A DNA stretch of 64,000 nt from Taxillus chinensis. Taxonomy: Eukaryota > Streptophyta > Magnoliopsida > Santalales > Loranthaceae. Below the pieces are notes generated by a model, which was not told where the DNA came from, did no database searches, and saw only the letters and a program-made list of their open reading frames with translations. The DNA is taken from positions 2,676,553 through 2,740,552 of the forward strand of contig CM042091.1 in NCBI GenBank assembly GCA_023512835.1. Reading direction: 5' to 3'. The position numbers and the translations under genes are program-made. Position 1 is the first letter of the stretch. Each line of letters opens with the position of its first letter. Shown in pieces: positions 34,230-46,383 of the stretch.

Positions 34230-37116
34230 CTTACATATTCAATTGAGATTTTGATTGTTATTTTATGACGGAGGACTAAATTTCGTCATATCATGTTCAA
34301 ACCCTTTGAGTCTTTTTCATTCTTTTATTTATTTGTTACTGTAAAGAACTGTATTTGGATAGTGTTATACATACACATTTATTTTTTACTGTAAACTTCT
34401 TTTCTATTTATGACTTAATTTGCTTACATAAATAAAGAGACATACTCATTAATTTGAGGGGCGCAACCTCAATGACTTCTTTAAAAAGGCTTTGAAACAC
34501 TGAAGAGTCAGTCAAAGGTGATAGAAAATCAAATTTGAGGTCAACGTCTCTGACCGCGCTCAAATCCAAGGTCAAACGAAAAAGGTATGGTAAAAAATGT
34601 GTTTGTAGCACTAACAGTTATCAACTAATAGCCAATGTCCAAAATCACACCTAGATCAAGTCATGAATATCATACTTTTAATCCTCTCATTGTTCTGAGA
34701 ATTTTGACGTATATATTGTATATATTCGCCCCGATAACTTATTTTCAAAAAATAAAAAAAATATTAATTTTTTTTGTAATAAAGCAGTTTAGAGATGCAC
34801 AATACAATTTGGGTATAAAACAAGCTCATTTTTATGATAGGAGGATACAAAGTCGATCGTTGTGACGTCTTGAGTCTAAAAAGTGGTTTTTCCATATTTT
34901 ATTATAAATCAGATTATTTTACTGATCCCAAAAACCTAAAATATTAGTTAAAAATTATAAAATGGAGCAATAAAACTTCTTTTTTTTTTTTTCTCTTTTC
35001 TTTTCCCTCTTCCATTACCCATGTGTCATCCTCTAATTTGTTCGAGCAAAATAAGAGAAAACAAAAACAAAAAAATAATACAATAAAATAAAACAAAACC
35101 AAAAAACAATGGCCACTCAAATTCCCTCGACCTATTCTTCTCCCACCTAATCGCTCTATCTTCGTCTTCCCATCTCTCCAAGCCATGGCTATGTTGTCTT
35201 CCCTAAGTCCATGCCATAGCCACTGAGATGTCGGAGCTCCGTATTAAACAGTTACGTCGACGCCAACCATACCACTCCTTCTCAACTGAACCAAACACTA
35301 GTCTTATCCTATATAAACCCCAAGAGTAATCAACCAAAGGGGGGTTCTCACGATCCCATCAGAAATCCTAAACACCTTATTTTTCCTCATTCACCATGAA
35401 GAGTCCCCTGGCCGAAAGTTCTTTCGCCGGTCAGCCATATAAAACCCACTCTCAATCTGTCATCCCCTCATAAAATCCCAACTAGAAGCCATCTCACTAA
35501 CATTGCCGTCTACAAGCTTCTCCCAACCCCCATCGTCCCCTCCAATCGAGTCCCTCAAGTCGGCCGAAGTCTCCACACAGATTGGTCAACGTTGAGCCTT
35601 CCGACCACAGCACACAAGCCCCCCGAATGGCAGACGCAACACCAACTCAACTTAGGACACGACTACTGACCTCCTTGACAACACCTCCAATCACTCCTAG
35701 AGCATGTCTCTCTCATTAAAAAATTGAGTTCTTTTACTCTACGAGATTTACTCTATGTTGCTTGTCTCTCCATGGTAAATTCAGGGGCATTCAAGATTTG
35801 TCAGTTTTTTAATGCAATAAATCTCTAGCCATGAGGTTAGATTTCAGTTCATAAGTTTGTTTGGTCACATTTTGATTATGGATGTACTAACCTTTGTTTT
35901 ATAGGAACTAATTTATTTTTATTTATTTTATTTCAGGTTTCATGTTTATAATTTCTTTCTATTTTCTTCTCATGATTGTGATTGTAGTGGGACTTCATTA
36001 GACCTGAAAAAGAAAAAAAAGAGAAAAGAGAAAAAAATAGTAATGAAAGCAAAAAAAAAAAAAAAAGGAAAGAACAAGAGTTTTGTTTTGTGGATGTCAA
36101 TTATCATACACCAATAATTTTTATATCCTACATGTACAAAAAGGTATTTTCTTTAAATAGGAAAATGTTTTCCCTAATAACCAAAATCACAAATGAATTT
36201 TTTTCTTTTCAAAAAAAAAAATCTCTAATTTTAAAATGAAAACTTAAAAAAATTCTCATAGAAAAAATCAAACAAACAAAACAACAAAATGTTTTCTTAT
36301 TATTTCAAAATTCATTCTTAAACTTTTTGAATCTTTTTAAATTCTCTTACATTTTTTGGCAGTTTCGTTAGAATTCTTTGAGCAAATACTCATAAAATCA
36401 AAATAATAATAATAATGTATGACTTAATTATTCTTTTTTCTTTAGTTTTGTAACACTTCATTCCTTAGCATTCCTTTTAGGCTTTTTTAGGATAATTAAA
36501 CTTAATCTTAACCTTAACAAACAATCTAGAAAATTAAAAGGGTTAGGAATCTTTAAGGCCTTAGGTGAATAAAACAAATTAGAAATCTCTTATTCTTATA
36601 TAGATACTGAAAGGGCATTATGGGGGTACTAATCTTTCTCCACATGCAATCAACTTTTGGACTCAGCTCTAACAACGTAGATCATTTTTTAAGTGACTAC
36701 TGTACCCCAAAAATAGTTAGGGGTGATTGTTATTTTCATCACCATTTGGATGAAGGTTGGGAGAACCGTATTCCAAAAGCAGGTTTCTCTCAGACGAAAT
36801 CTAGCAATGACAAGTAGTATTAAAATATAATCATTCTATGATGTTGTAACTATTTGTATGGTAATATGGCATCGATGCGAATATTTTGACTGGACATGAG
36901 CTCGATTTTGGGTCAGAGTCCAAAAGACTCATTTGTTGACTTTTTGAGAGTTTATTAGTTGACCTTATGTTTGAACAGTCAATTGGGTTGAAAAACATCT
37001 TAATAGTGATATGTTCATCATTTCAAGCGTTGAAAAGTCACATTCCTAATTATAAGTTTCTTAGAATTCAAAGGTGTGACAATTACTTATTGACTTGCTG
37101 TCTACATTGAAGCACC
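34230..37116. other. Intergenic region, repeat-derived in part
   Basis: No gene is supported. 35100-35700 has a more balanced composition (C-rich on the + strand) without recognisable domains. A-rich runs lie at about 36010-36067. 36860-36960 shares blocks with 14640-14760 and 15420-15500 and is probably an LTR relic. Confidence 0.45.
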
Positions 37117-37525
37117 ATTTGTGTAATGACCTGTATTTTGGGATGTGAGGAGTTAGTCAGTTTTGCCTTTTTAGGTGGAAATTGTTAGGTTTTAGGGAGT
37201 TTTATTTCCACACACTTTGGCTAAATCATCTTGTATGTTGATAAGCAAGCAAGAGGCAAAGTTTGAGCCCAATAGGGAGTGCACGTGAGAATGGCTTTTC
37301 ACGTGCAGTGAGATTTTTGCATATGAGCCTTCCTGATGTTGTTCCAAGGCTGGTGGTGAAATTCTAGAGCATTTGGAGGTGCTCGTGAGAATGCACGTGA
37401 GAATGCTTTCTCACGTGCAGCCTCCATTACCCTTGTTTTGTTGTTCTGATCCTCTTTTGCTAAAGGACGATGGTGAAATTAGGAGTGCTTTGCCCTGTGT
37501 GGTTGCAAAAAGGTTGTAGTTTGTC

Positions 37526-37692
37526 ATCAAAACTACATCGTTTTGATGTTGGGATTCATTTAATCAAAACTACGTCGTTTTGATGCTGGGATTCATTTAA
37601 TCAAAACTACGTCGTTTTGATACTAGGATTCATTTAATCAAAATTACGTCGTTTTGATGCTGTGATTCATTTAATCAAAACTACGTTGTTTT
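37526..37692. repeat. 37-bp tandem repeat, five copies, with near-palindromic core
   Basis: ATCAAAACTACGTCGTTTTG units start at 37526, 37563, 37600, 37637 and 37674 (the last truncated). The core AAAACTACGTCGTTTT is a near-palindrome around ACGT, so the array could form repeated hairpins or present repeated ACGT-core sites. Confidence 0.9.
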
Positions 37693-37771
37693 AGGGTTTG
37701 AGTTGTCTATATATAAGGGGTGAAGACTCCTTGTTCTAGGGTTAGGGTTCTCTTCAGCCACTGCAGCCGTC

Positions 37772-37776
<5 letters not shown>

Positions 37777-37809
<33 letters not shown>
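37777..37809. repeat. (GA)n microsatellite
   Basis: An uninterrupted GA run of about 16 units inside the solo LTR, ahead of a GGAAGGAAGG tract. Confidence 0.9.
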
Positions 37810-37812
<3 letters not shown>

Positions 37813-38280
37813 AGGAAGGAGAGCTGCTGGTTGCTGCCGGAGCATCTTGTGTGGGGAGGACGGCGTCTAGCGCGGGAACAAGGAGGATCTTCTTAAAGGT
37901 AGGGGTTCTGTCTTTCCTGAGTCTGTTCCGGGGTTAGGCCCTGTGGATATTTTGTGAGGTTTCTATTATTATTGCGATAATACATATATGTAAATTCATA
38001 TAGGTGTGATCTCCTATATGAATGTTGGCCTTCAATGGCGTTTTGGTGTGATTTTGACATTGGGTAGGCAGTGCATGTTAAATGTTCGATAAAATGCATG
38101 TGTGATAATGCCCAGTATGTGTTTGATAATATGCAAGTAAGGCTAGAATTGTGAGTTGGTAAAGGTGTGCATGCCAAGTGTTTGTTTTTATGCCTGAATG
38201 GTTGGGTTTGTATACTTGTGAATGTGTGACTGCTAAGTGTTTGGTTTTATGCCTGAGTGGCTATGTGTACTATGTTTTGT

Positions 38281-38510
38281 GAAACCCGGTGGCTGTGGAA
38301 GCCCGGGACTGTTTTGTGAAACCCAGTGGCTGTGGAAGCCCAGGACTGTTTTGTGAAACCCGGTGGCTGTGGAAGCCCGAGACTGTTTTGGAAACCCGGT
38401 GGCTGTGGAAGCCCGGGACTGTTTTGGAAACCCGGTGGCTGTGGAAGCCCGAGACTGTTCTTGGAACCCGGTGGCTGTGGAAGCCCGGTGGCTGTGGAAG
38501 CTCGGGACTG
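38281..38510. repeat. 36-37 bp tandem repeat, about six and a half copies
   Basis: GAAACCCGGTGGCTGTGGAA units begin at 38281, 38318, 38355, 38391 and 38427, with further shortened units to about 38510. The array makes repetitive open frames on both strands (RWLWKPG-type and FHSHRV-type), which are products of the repeat and not proteins. Confidence 0.92.
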
Positions 38511-39021
38511 CTCATGTGTTAGCCTGTGTGGCTGTTTGAAATATTTGTTTTTGCTGATGGCTTACTGTTATATTGGTTGAAATAATTGTATCATGACACT
38601 GCACTTGTACACACGGCATGTAGATGCTAGGAGCATGGGATGGGTTGGGGAGACATGATCCCTACTGAGTTGTGGTTGCTCACCCCTCCTACCGTGTTGT
38701 TTTCTTTACAGGGACCTACAGGCGTTAGGTGGGAACACCAAGGTGGAAGACCTGCTTGTGGCTTGCTTATTGTTATTTGAGTTTTGTTGTTTTTGTGTGA
38801 ACTTTGTAACCCCAGTGGGGAGATATTGTAATGAGGAGTTTAATGTAATAAAAGCATGTTTGGATATGTTTGAAATGTTTGAACTTAATAAATGTTTGCT
38901 TTTGTCTCTAAGTATGAAATGTGAAGTGTACGTTGTATTCTACCCCCTTTATCCAAACTCGGGTAAAGGGAGGGTAATGTTTCGGTCTCCTCGGGTTGGA
39001 AATCCGGGGCGTGACAATTTG

Positions 39022-40048
39022 TTTCTTGTTTATACCATAATGGTGGATGGCATATTAATTAGGATGGAAAGAATAATGTCTTACACCAGAGTGGGTCCTA
39101 TTAAAAAATAACGAATAAAATAAAATAAAATGGTAATGGTAATGATGTATCCTCAATAAAGTCCAATAACAATCTTATCCTAATGAGATTCAAAATAAAA
39201 TCCAACATTACCCCCACCAGAGTCCATATGTCACACCCATACCCAAGTGGAACATCATGAAACAATACCCTCACTAGTTCCTTTGGATAAATGGTAATCA
39301 AATTATTGTTTGATGCATAAAGAAAGGAAGGTTATGGCTGCAAGTAAATTTAGTGAAAACCTAAAATAATGTTAAGGATAAAATACAAAGTTTCAAAAAA
39401 GAAAAGAAGGGAAAATGAAAAATATACTTAGTGAGAACCCAAAAGAAAATTAAAGGTTAAATACAAATACGCCATCATTCATATTAATCAGAGATAAAGG
39501 CAATCAGACAATTCAAATGTGAGCGACTATTCTAATTCATCAAAGAAAAAATATTAAAGATAACAAGAGTGCAACAATTAGTAAGGCAGTCATGCTACTC
39601 TAAACTAGAATTTGATATGTAAATAGGGGGAAAATTGGTCAAATATGCATTGTGCTCGAATTTGCAAGTCTTGTCTTTTAAAGTTGTCATTCTATCCCAT
39701 AAAATGAAAACTTGTTAAGTTTTGTATAATAATTAATAAGTTACGTTGTTTGCTAAATGGAGTTGTCAATAAATATTAAGCAAATGAAAATATAAATGAA
39801 ATATATACTTTTTCTCAAAACCTTAGTCATTTTTTGTATATAAATGAAAATCATTGCCTCCCCAGCATGTTCCATGAATGCTATTTTCCATGGAAGAACT
39901 ACAACAAAGCTACAAGAAATCTCTTCGTCACATTCTAAAAGAAGAGTAGCGGACTGAAGTCATCAGGCAAATCATTCCTTAATTTAACGTTTCTGTGGTT
40001 TGGCCTTTAATTTGTTTACATTAGTGCTATAAGGTTAAATAATTTATG
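39022..40048. other. Spacer, nothing recognised
   Basis: AT-rich sequence between the solo LTR and the copia element. Open frames are short and not family-like. Confidence 0.5.
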
Positions 40049-40053
40049 GGACA

Positions 40054-40291
40054 TATTGAAGGAAGTAACGGCCGTGCACACACTTTCTCTTCTCAGTGCC
40101 GTGAATTATGGCTTTCCTTATTTAGCGTGTCTATTTGTAGGAAGTATATATATATTCATTGTAATCTGTTGTATTTATGGGTTAGCAATTGTAGCCGTGA
40201 ATGGTAGGGCGTGCATTGCAATATGTGTATATATATGACTCTCATTATAATGAATAAAGCAGGCAGAAAATTCTACTCGTGTGTTTTATCA
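40054..40291 (+). repeat. 5' LTR of the copia element
   Basis: 238 bp from TATTGAAGGAAG to GTTTTATCA. A TATATATA stretch (40145-40152) and the AATGAATAAAGC block near 40250 are likely transcription start and polyadenylation elements. An identical block lies in the 3' LTR. Confidence 0.92.
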
Positions 40292-40303
40292 TGGTATTAG
40301 AGC
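40292..40303 (+). other. Primer-binding site of the copia element
   Basis: TGGTATTAGAGC directly follows the 5' LTR and matches the initiator Met-tRNA 3' end consensus (TGGTATCAGAGC) at 11 of 12 positions. Confidence 0.88.
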
Positions 40304-40332
40304 ATTGAGGAGAAACCACCAACGTGACTGCC

Positions 40333-43300
40333 ATGGCGACGACTGGTGGTGTGTCCGCTTCCCCGGGTGGTGATACGAAGGGACAAATTCCTTCGCCCTA
40401 TTACCTGCATCCTGCAGACAATCCTGGTATTGTCATTACTCCGGTGCAGCTGAAAGGAGACAATTATGAGGAATGGGCGAGATCCATGCGCAACGCTCTG
40501 CGTGCCAAAAGGAAGCTTGGCTTCATCGATGGAACGTGTGCCAAGCCGGACGATGGGTCACCCGACATTGAAGACTGGTGGATGGTGAATTCTATGGTCG
40601 TAGCGTGGGTTTTTAATACAATTGAACCTACGTTACGCTCCACCATTACCTATATGGAAACTGTGAAGGATCTATGGGAGGATATCCGTCAGCGGTTTTC
40701 CATTGGAAATGGGCCACGTGTTCATCAGTTGAAGGCTGGCCTTGCTGTGTGTAAACAACAAGGACAAGCTGTCGTAGGATACTATGGCAGATTGAAGGTG
40801 ATGTGGGATGAATTGGTCAATTATGAGCCAATACCCACCTATCGCTGTGGAAATTGCAAATGCAATCTGTCCACTGAATTTGACAAAAAGCGAGAAAAAG
40901 AGAGGGTTCATCAATTTTTGATGGGTCTTGATGATGTAGTATATGGAACGGTGCGTTCCAATATTTTGAGCATGGAACCCTTGCCGAGTCTTAATAAGGC
41001 CTATGCCTTGATCATACAAGAGGAGTGCCACCGCAATATTGCTCGTCATAAGGAAGATGGAGGCGAGGTGGTGAGTTTTGCTATGCAGACTGGACCTAAA
41101 GCTGCCGCTGTTCGTGTTAAGGGCAGGCCCGGAACATGTACACATTGTGGACGTTCTGGTCATACGAGCAAGGATTTTTTTCAAGTGCATGGTTATCCGG
41201 ATTGGTGGGGTGACAGACCGCGAACGAGTGGGCAAGGAGCAGGTCGTGGGCGTGGTGGGGTTAATCAACCGCCCATGGGACGTGGTCGCAGGACCAATAT
41301 CGTGGCCAACGTTGTTCAAGCTGAGAAGACTTCGTCTGAATCACCGCAAACAATCCAAGAGCAGGATTGCCATGGGATCCCAGGCCTCAATGGTGATCAA
41401 TGGGCAACTTTGCTCGGTTTGTTAAATGCCCATAAAGGGGGGAGTGGTGACCGTCTGTCCGGTAAGTCATATTCCTATGACTGGATTGTCGATTCTGGTG
41501 CTTCTCACCATATGACAGGAAATAAAACTTTGTTGGTTGACCTGCATGAGATTACGCCTTGTCTTGTGAGTCTACTCAACGGCACAACTACAACTGCCGT
41601 GCAAGAAGGGACTTTGCGCATTGTCAATAATTTATTTCTGACCCGTGTTTTGGTTGTTCCTAATATGACTTGCACGCTTCTCTCCGTGGCAAAATTATTA
41701 CAAGAATTGACTTGTATTGTCACTTTTACTGATAAGCTATGTGTGATCCAAGACCGCACTTCGAGGACCCTGATTGGAGCGGGTGAGCAGTGCAATGGGA
41801 TCTATTATTTTCGAGCAGCGGAACGCGTGCACGCCAATCATGTACAAGGCAGGAAAGAACAAGCTTTGTGGCATCAACGGTTAGGTCATCCCTCTGCACC
41901 TGTGTTGGGCGTTATTCCTGGCGTTCGTAGACTAACTAGTGACCACTCACCACCATGTGATGTCTGTTATCGAGCTAAACAAACTCGTGAGGTTTTCCCT
42001 CACAGTGATAATAAAGCTGATGATTATTTTGCGCTTATTCATTGTGATTTGTGGGGTCCTTATAAAATCCCATCTTCCTGCGGCGCCGTTTACTTTCTCA
42101 CCATCATTGACGATTTCTCTTGCGCTGTTTGGATTTATTTATTATGTGAAAAGCGGGAGGTGGCACCAGCAATTAAAAATTTTTGCGTCATGGTTTCTCG
42201 TCAATTTCAAAAATCTGTTCGTCTTGTCCGTAGTGATAATGGGACCGAATTCACCTGCTTAGCCTCCTATTTTGCTCAACAAGGAATTTTACATCAAACG
42301 TCTTGTGTTAGCACGCCTCAGCAGAATGGTCGGGTTGAACGCAAACACCGGCATATTTTGAATGTTGCCCGCGCCTTACGATTTCAAGCTCATTTACCAC
42401 TTCAATTCTGGGGTGAATATGTCTTGACGGCTGGATTTCTTATTAACCGTACGCCCACTCCCTTGCTTCATGGCAAAACTCCATACGAGATTCTTTTTGG
42501 GCGAGTCCCCCAGTACGACCAATTAAAGGTTTTTGGTTGTCTTTGCTATGCGCATCGTGTGTCTCGAGACAAGGATAAATTTAGTGCACACAGTCGGAAA
42601 TGTATTTTCTTGGGGTATCCCTATTGCAAAAAGGGGTGGCGTGTGTATGATCTTGACGACCGGGAATGTTTTGTTTCCCGTGATGTGGTGTTTCATGAGG
42701 ACCATTTTCCTTATGCTGCTTGTGGCCTGCCCGACACCACTTCTTCAGCCCCCGTTTCCGCACCCTCACCTAATGCCTTTCCAGCGCCTCTGGTCGTGGA
42801 CACTTCCACGGCCGTGTCTCCCTTCTGTGCGGATCCCTCCGCTGCCCTGAGCTCTCCTGTGGCCGTCAGGGGGCGCATGCCACGCAACCCCGGTCGACCC
42901 TCCCATGGACGTAAGGGGGAGCCCGCAACGGGGTGATGCGCACACAGTTGACGACCAGCCGGAGCCACCAGGGGTCGGTGGCCAGCAGGATCAATCTGCG
43001 ACCGACGATTCGGCTACAAAACAATTGGGCAGAGGACATCGGCGGTCTCGCCACTCTGTTTTGCTGACCGATTATGTCACATACAGTGCTCGATGTTTGA
43101 AAGATCCCATTCGCATTGTTCCCCTTCCTTCACCACAGTCCTCAGGTACTGTTCTCTATCCTATAGCTCATTATGTCACTTCTGCTAATTTTTCAGCGCG
43201 ACATAAGGCGTTCTTGGGGCATGTTGATGCCTCTACCGAACCTACTCGGTACATTAAGGCCGCGCGTGATGTCAAATGGCGTGATGCCATGCGCGTTGAG

Positions 43301-44738
43301 ATCTAGGCCTTGAAAGATAATCAGACTTGGACTTTGGTGCACTTACCCCCAAGGAAGAAGGCTCTTGGTTGTAAATGGGTTTATAAAATCAAGCATCATT
43401 CTGATGGCTCTATTGAACGTTACAAGGCGCGCCTTGTTATCCTGGGAAACCATCAAGTCGAAGGAATTGATTACAACGAAACCTTTGCCCTTGTGGCCAA
43501 GATGGTGACGATTCGTACTTTCTTGGCTGTTGCTGCTGCACGGAATTGGGAACTTCATCAAATGGATGTGCATAACGCTTTCCTTCATGGCGACCTACAC
43601 GAGGATGTTTACATGAAGCTTCCTCCTAGTTTTGTGACTCCCGATAGTACGAAGGTCTACAAGCTCCGCAAGTCGTTGTATGGCTTGCGCCAGGCCCCAC
43701 GGTGCTGGTTCTCTAAGTTAACCGCTGCTCTGCTGAGTTATGGCTTTCTTCAATCCTCTTCGGACTACTCGTTATTTACGTATTCCCGGACCTCTTTTTC
43801 TATGCATGTGTTGGTGGATGTGGATGACGAAACTTAAAGATTATCTAAGCTCTTGTTTCCATATGAAAGATCTTGGTCCTCTTAAATATTTTCTCGGTCT
43901 TGAGGTCGCTCGTAGTCCTTCTGGTATTTTCCTCTGTCAACGCAAGTATGCCTTGGACATTATTTCGGAGACCGGCTTGTTGGGCGCACGGCCTTCCTCA
44001 CTTCTAATTGATCCAAATCATCATCTTGCCTTGAGCACCAGCCCGCTCTTGTTTGACCCTCACTGTTATCGCCGCCTGGTGGGTCGGTTGATCTACTTGA
44101 CTATTACCCGTTTTGAGTTATGTTATTGTGTGCATATTCTCGCACAATTTATGCAGACTCCACGCCAAGAACATTGGGAGGCCGCCCTACGTGTGGTGTG
44201 ATACTTGAAAGGGCATCCTGGGCAGGGCCTCCTCATGCGTGCTGACTGTGATCTCCGCCTTACTGCTTATTGTGACTCTGACTGGACGAGTTGTCCTTTG
44301 ACGAGGCGATCTCTTACTGGATATTTTGTTCTTCTAGGCCAATCACCTATTTCCTGGAAGACGAAGAAGCAGCCAACCGTGTCACGTTCCTCTGCTGAAG
44401 CAGAGTATCGTTCGATGGCTGCAGCCTGTTGTGAATTGCAGTGGCTCCAGGGTCTTCTCCGGTTCTTGGGCGTGTCTCACCATCTTCCTATGCACTTACA
44501 CTGTGATAGCCAGGTTGTGTTACATATCGCCGCCAATCCTGTCTTTCATGAGCGCACTAAACACATTGAGCTGGATTGTCATTTTGTCCGGCATGCCATC
44601 CAGCGCGGGCTCATTGCGCCATCTTATGTGCATACCTCCCGTCAACTAGCCGACATCTTGACTAAGGGTCTATCTAGTCGCCCGTTTGATTTCTTTATCC
44701 GCAAGCTGGGCATTCGCACTCTTCATGCTCCACCTTGA
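40333..44738 (+). pseudogene. Copia gag-pol polyprotein, disrupted
   Basis: The first open part (ATG at 40333 to TGA at 42934-42936) holds a gag domain (PVQLKGDNYEEWARSM), a zinc knuckle CTHCGRSGHTSKDF whose fourth ligand is Phe instead of Cys, protease WIVDSGASHHM, pre-integrase LWHQRLGHPS, and integrase with HCDLWGP, RSDNGTEF and NGRVERKH (D, D, E all present). It is broken by a frameshift between about 42830 and 42936, a TAG stop at 43304-43306 just before the reverse transcriptase, a shift with apparent loss of sequence near 43815-43835 (the catalytic motif reads DVDD and the following segment is missing), and a TGA at 44199-44201. RNase H (AYCDSDW, SSAEAEYRSM, HERTKHIELDC) follows to 44738. 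The element cannot make its own enzymes. The breaks are described only. Confidence 0.93.
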
Positions 44739-44745
44739 GGGGGAG
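44735..44745 (+). other. Polypurine tract of the copia element
   Basis: TTGAGGGGGAG lies immediately before the 3' LTR and overlaps the end of the coding region, as expected for plus-strand priming. Confidence 0.85.
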
Positions 44746-44981
44746 TATTGAAGGAAGTAACGGCCGTGCACACACTTTCTCTTCTCAGCGCCGTGAATTA
44801 TGGCTTTCCCTATTTAGCGTGTCTATTTGTAGGAAGTATATATATTCATTGTAATCTGTTGTATTTATGGGTTAGCAATTGTAGCCGTGAATGGTAGGGC
44901 GTGCGTTGCAATATGTGTATATATATGACTCTCATTATAATGAATAAAGCAGGCAGAAAATTCTACTCGTGTGTTTTATCA
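44746..44981 (+). repeat. 3' LTR of the copia element
   Basis: 236 bp, identical to the 5' LTR apart from three transitions and a TA deletion in a TATATATA run. Followed by the duplicated target GGACA. Confidence 0.92.
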
Positions 44982-44986
44982 GGACA

Positions 44987-46201
44987 TCTTCCATTTTGGG
45001 TCTCCTTGCACTCTTGTAGGTCGTAACATTTTGTGTGGGCTATTTATATTTTATAGTATGTAAGGGCTCTCTCTTTTTTTTTTTTATCACATGCATTCTA
45101 GTCGTAGTATGTAGTTTTCATTGTAAATGTCATGTTGAATTGATATATGTATTTTCAAGTGGGTTTGGGGCTCATGTTTTTTTAAAACCCATTATACTGC
45201 ACACAAGGGTAGATTCAAAAATTACATATAGGATAAGTGACTTTTGTATTTAAATTTTATCATTTAATATATATAACACAAAAAAATTTTAAAACTCAAA
45301 TTTATTATTCATATAAACAAATAACAAACAAAAGGTTTATTATAATCTTTTATAATTGATTTCTACATATGCTTTCATATTTTGAAACAATTGCATGATA
45401 GTTTCATTATCAATGTTGTTTAGTATATATTCATTGCATACTTACAGAATATATATATATATATATATATATAACAAGAAGAAAGAATAAATGTTGTTTA
45501 ATAAATACATTTATATCGGCCAATAGATTATATTGATGGATTTTTATAATTGAATTTCATTATTGCCATTTTGAATTGATGGTGGTTTTTGAAATTTGGA
45601 CAATTGTCAGCTATCAAGTTTGGGTTGCTTGAGAACTACGACTACTGGAATCGAGAAAGATGGAAGGAAAGAGTAACATACCTTACAAAAAGATTTGTCC
45701 ATTTAAACTTCGAATAGCATTCATGGCGAGGAGATGCGTAGAGTAACTTTGAGCAAAAAGTGTCCACAATTTAGAGGCTTGATAATATTATTAGTATTTT
45801 ATTTTTTATTTTTTATTTGGACCATCAGATTTTTTAATATAATACTACTAATATATTAATAGATTTAAGTTTAGGATGGAAAAATAGTTGATAAAAATAT
45901 TTAATTTTTAAAGGTCGTTTCATCCACTTTGGATGAACTTAACCTTAAAATATAGTGATTCTTGACTTTGCATGCTTTCATTGTTATTTAAACCTAATTG
46001 TGAGTTATTGTATAGATTGTTGAAACAAATTGTCGTACAGGCAAAACAAAAACAAAAACCAAAGTGTGCAATAAATAAAAGCTAAAGCGGTCTGCTTTAT
46101 TTTGCATAGAATGGGAATTCGGATTTTCAACTTCCAAGTGTGGTAGTTGTCTGTGAAATACGAATAAGAACTTGCTTGGGTTGAGGGGAAGAGTGATAAC
46201 A

Positions 46202-46232
<31 letters not shown>

Positions 46233-46383
46233 GCAAAATAAAACTTTGAAATTATTCAAATTTGAAATAAGAGCATTTATTCAAATTAGGAGCCGTTTAC
46301 ACCCTCAAAGGCTGAAACAATTAGACATAACATTCCATGCACAGTTGCAAACATTATTTTACCAGAAGTGGTAAGTTTTATTG
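44987..46383. other. Spacer downstream of the copia element
   Basis: AT-rich, with a TA microsatellite at about 45450-45472 and an AAT microsatellite at about 46202-46231. No gene is supported. Confidence 0.5.

Larger units (their letters stand above)
37122..39016 (+). mobile_element. Solo LTR with target-site duplication ATTTG
   Basis: It runs TGTAATGACCTG...CCGGGGCGTGACA (1,895 bp), flanked by ATTTG at 37117-37121 and 39017-39021. There is no gag, pol, primer-binding site or polypurine tract, so an internal-domain loss by LTR-LTR recombination is inferred. It contains the ATGATCCCTACTGAGTTGTG block near 38655 common to plant gypsy-like LTRs, two separate 37-bp-period tandem arrays and a GA microsatellite. 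A diverged, oppositely oriented relative starts at 23793. Confidence 0.9.
40054..44981 (+). mobile_element. Complete Ty1/copia LTR retrotransposon (Ale/Retrofit-like), 4.93 kb
   Basis: It is flanked by a perfect 5-bp duplication GGACA (40049-40053 and 44982-44986). The order is 5' LTR, initiator Met-tRNA primer-binding site, gag, protease, integrase, reverse transcriptase, RNase H, polypurine tract, 3' LTR; integrase before reverse transcriptase defines copia. The LTRs (238 and 236 bp) differ by three transitions and one TA dinucleotide, so insertion was recent. Both LTRs begin TATTGAAGG and end TTATCA, giving TA...CA termini where TG...CA is usual. The Ale/Retrofit assignment rests on small size, short LTRs and the gag type, and is tentative. 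Confidence 0.95.

Noticed and set aside
38281..38510. Regular short repeats resembling a CRISPR array, and repetitive ORFs (RWLWKPG units)
   Set aside because: Repeats are directly adjacent without unique spacers, in a plant LTR; this is a minisatellite.
40672..41319. 215-residue minus-strand frame in the copia element
   Set aside because: Antisense shadow of gag in an element whose domains all read on the + strand.
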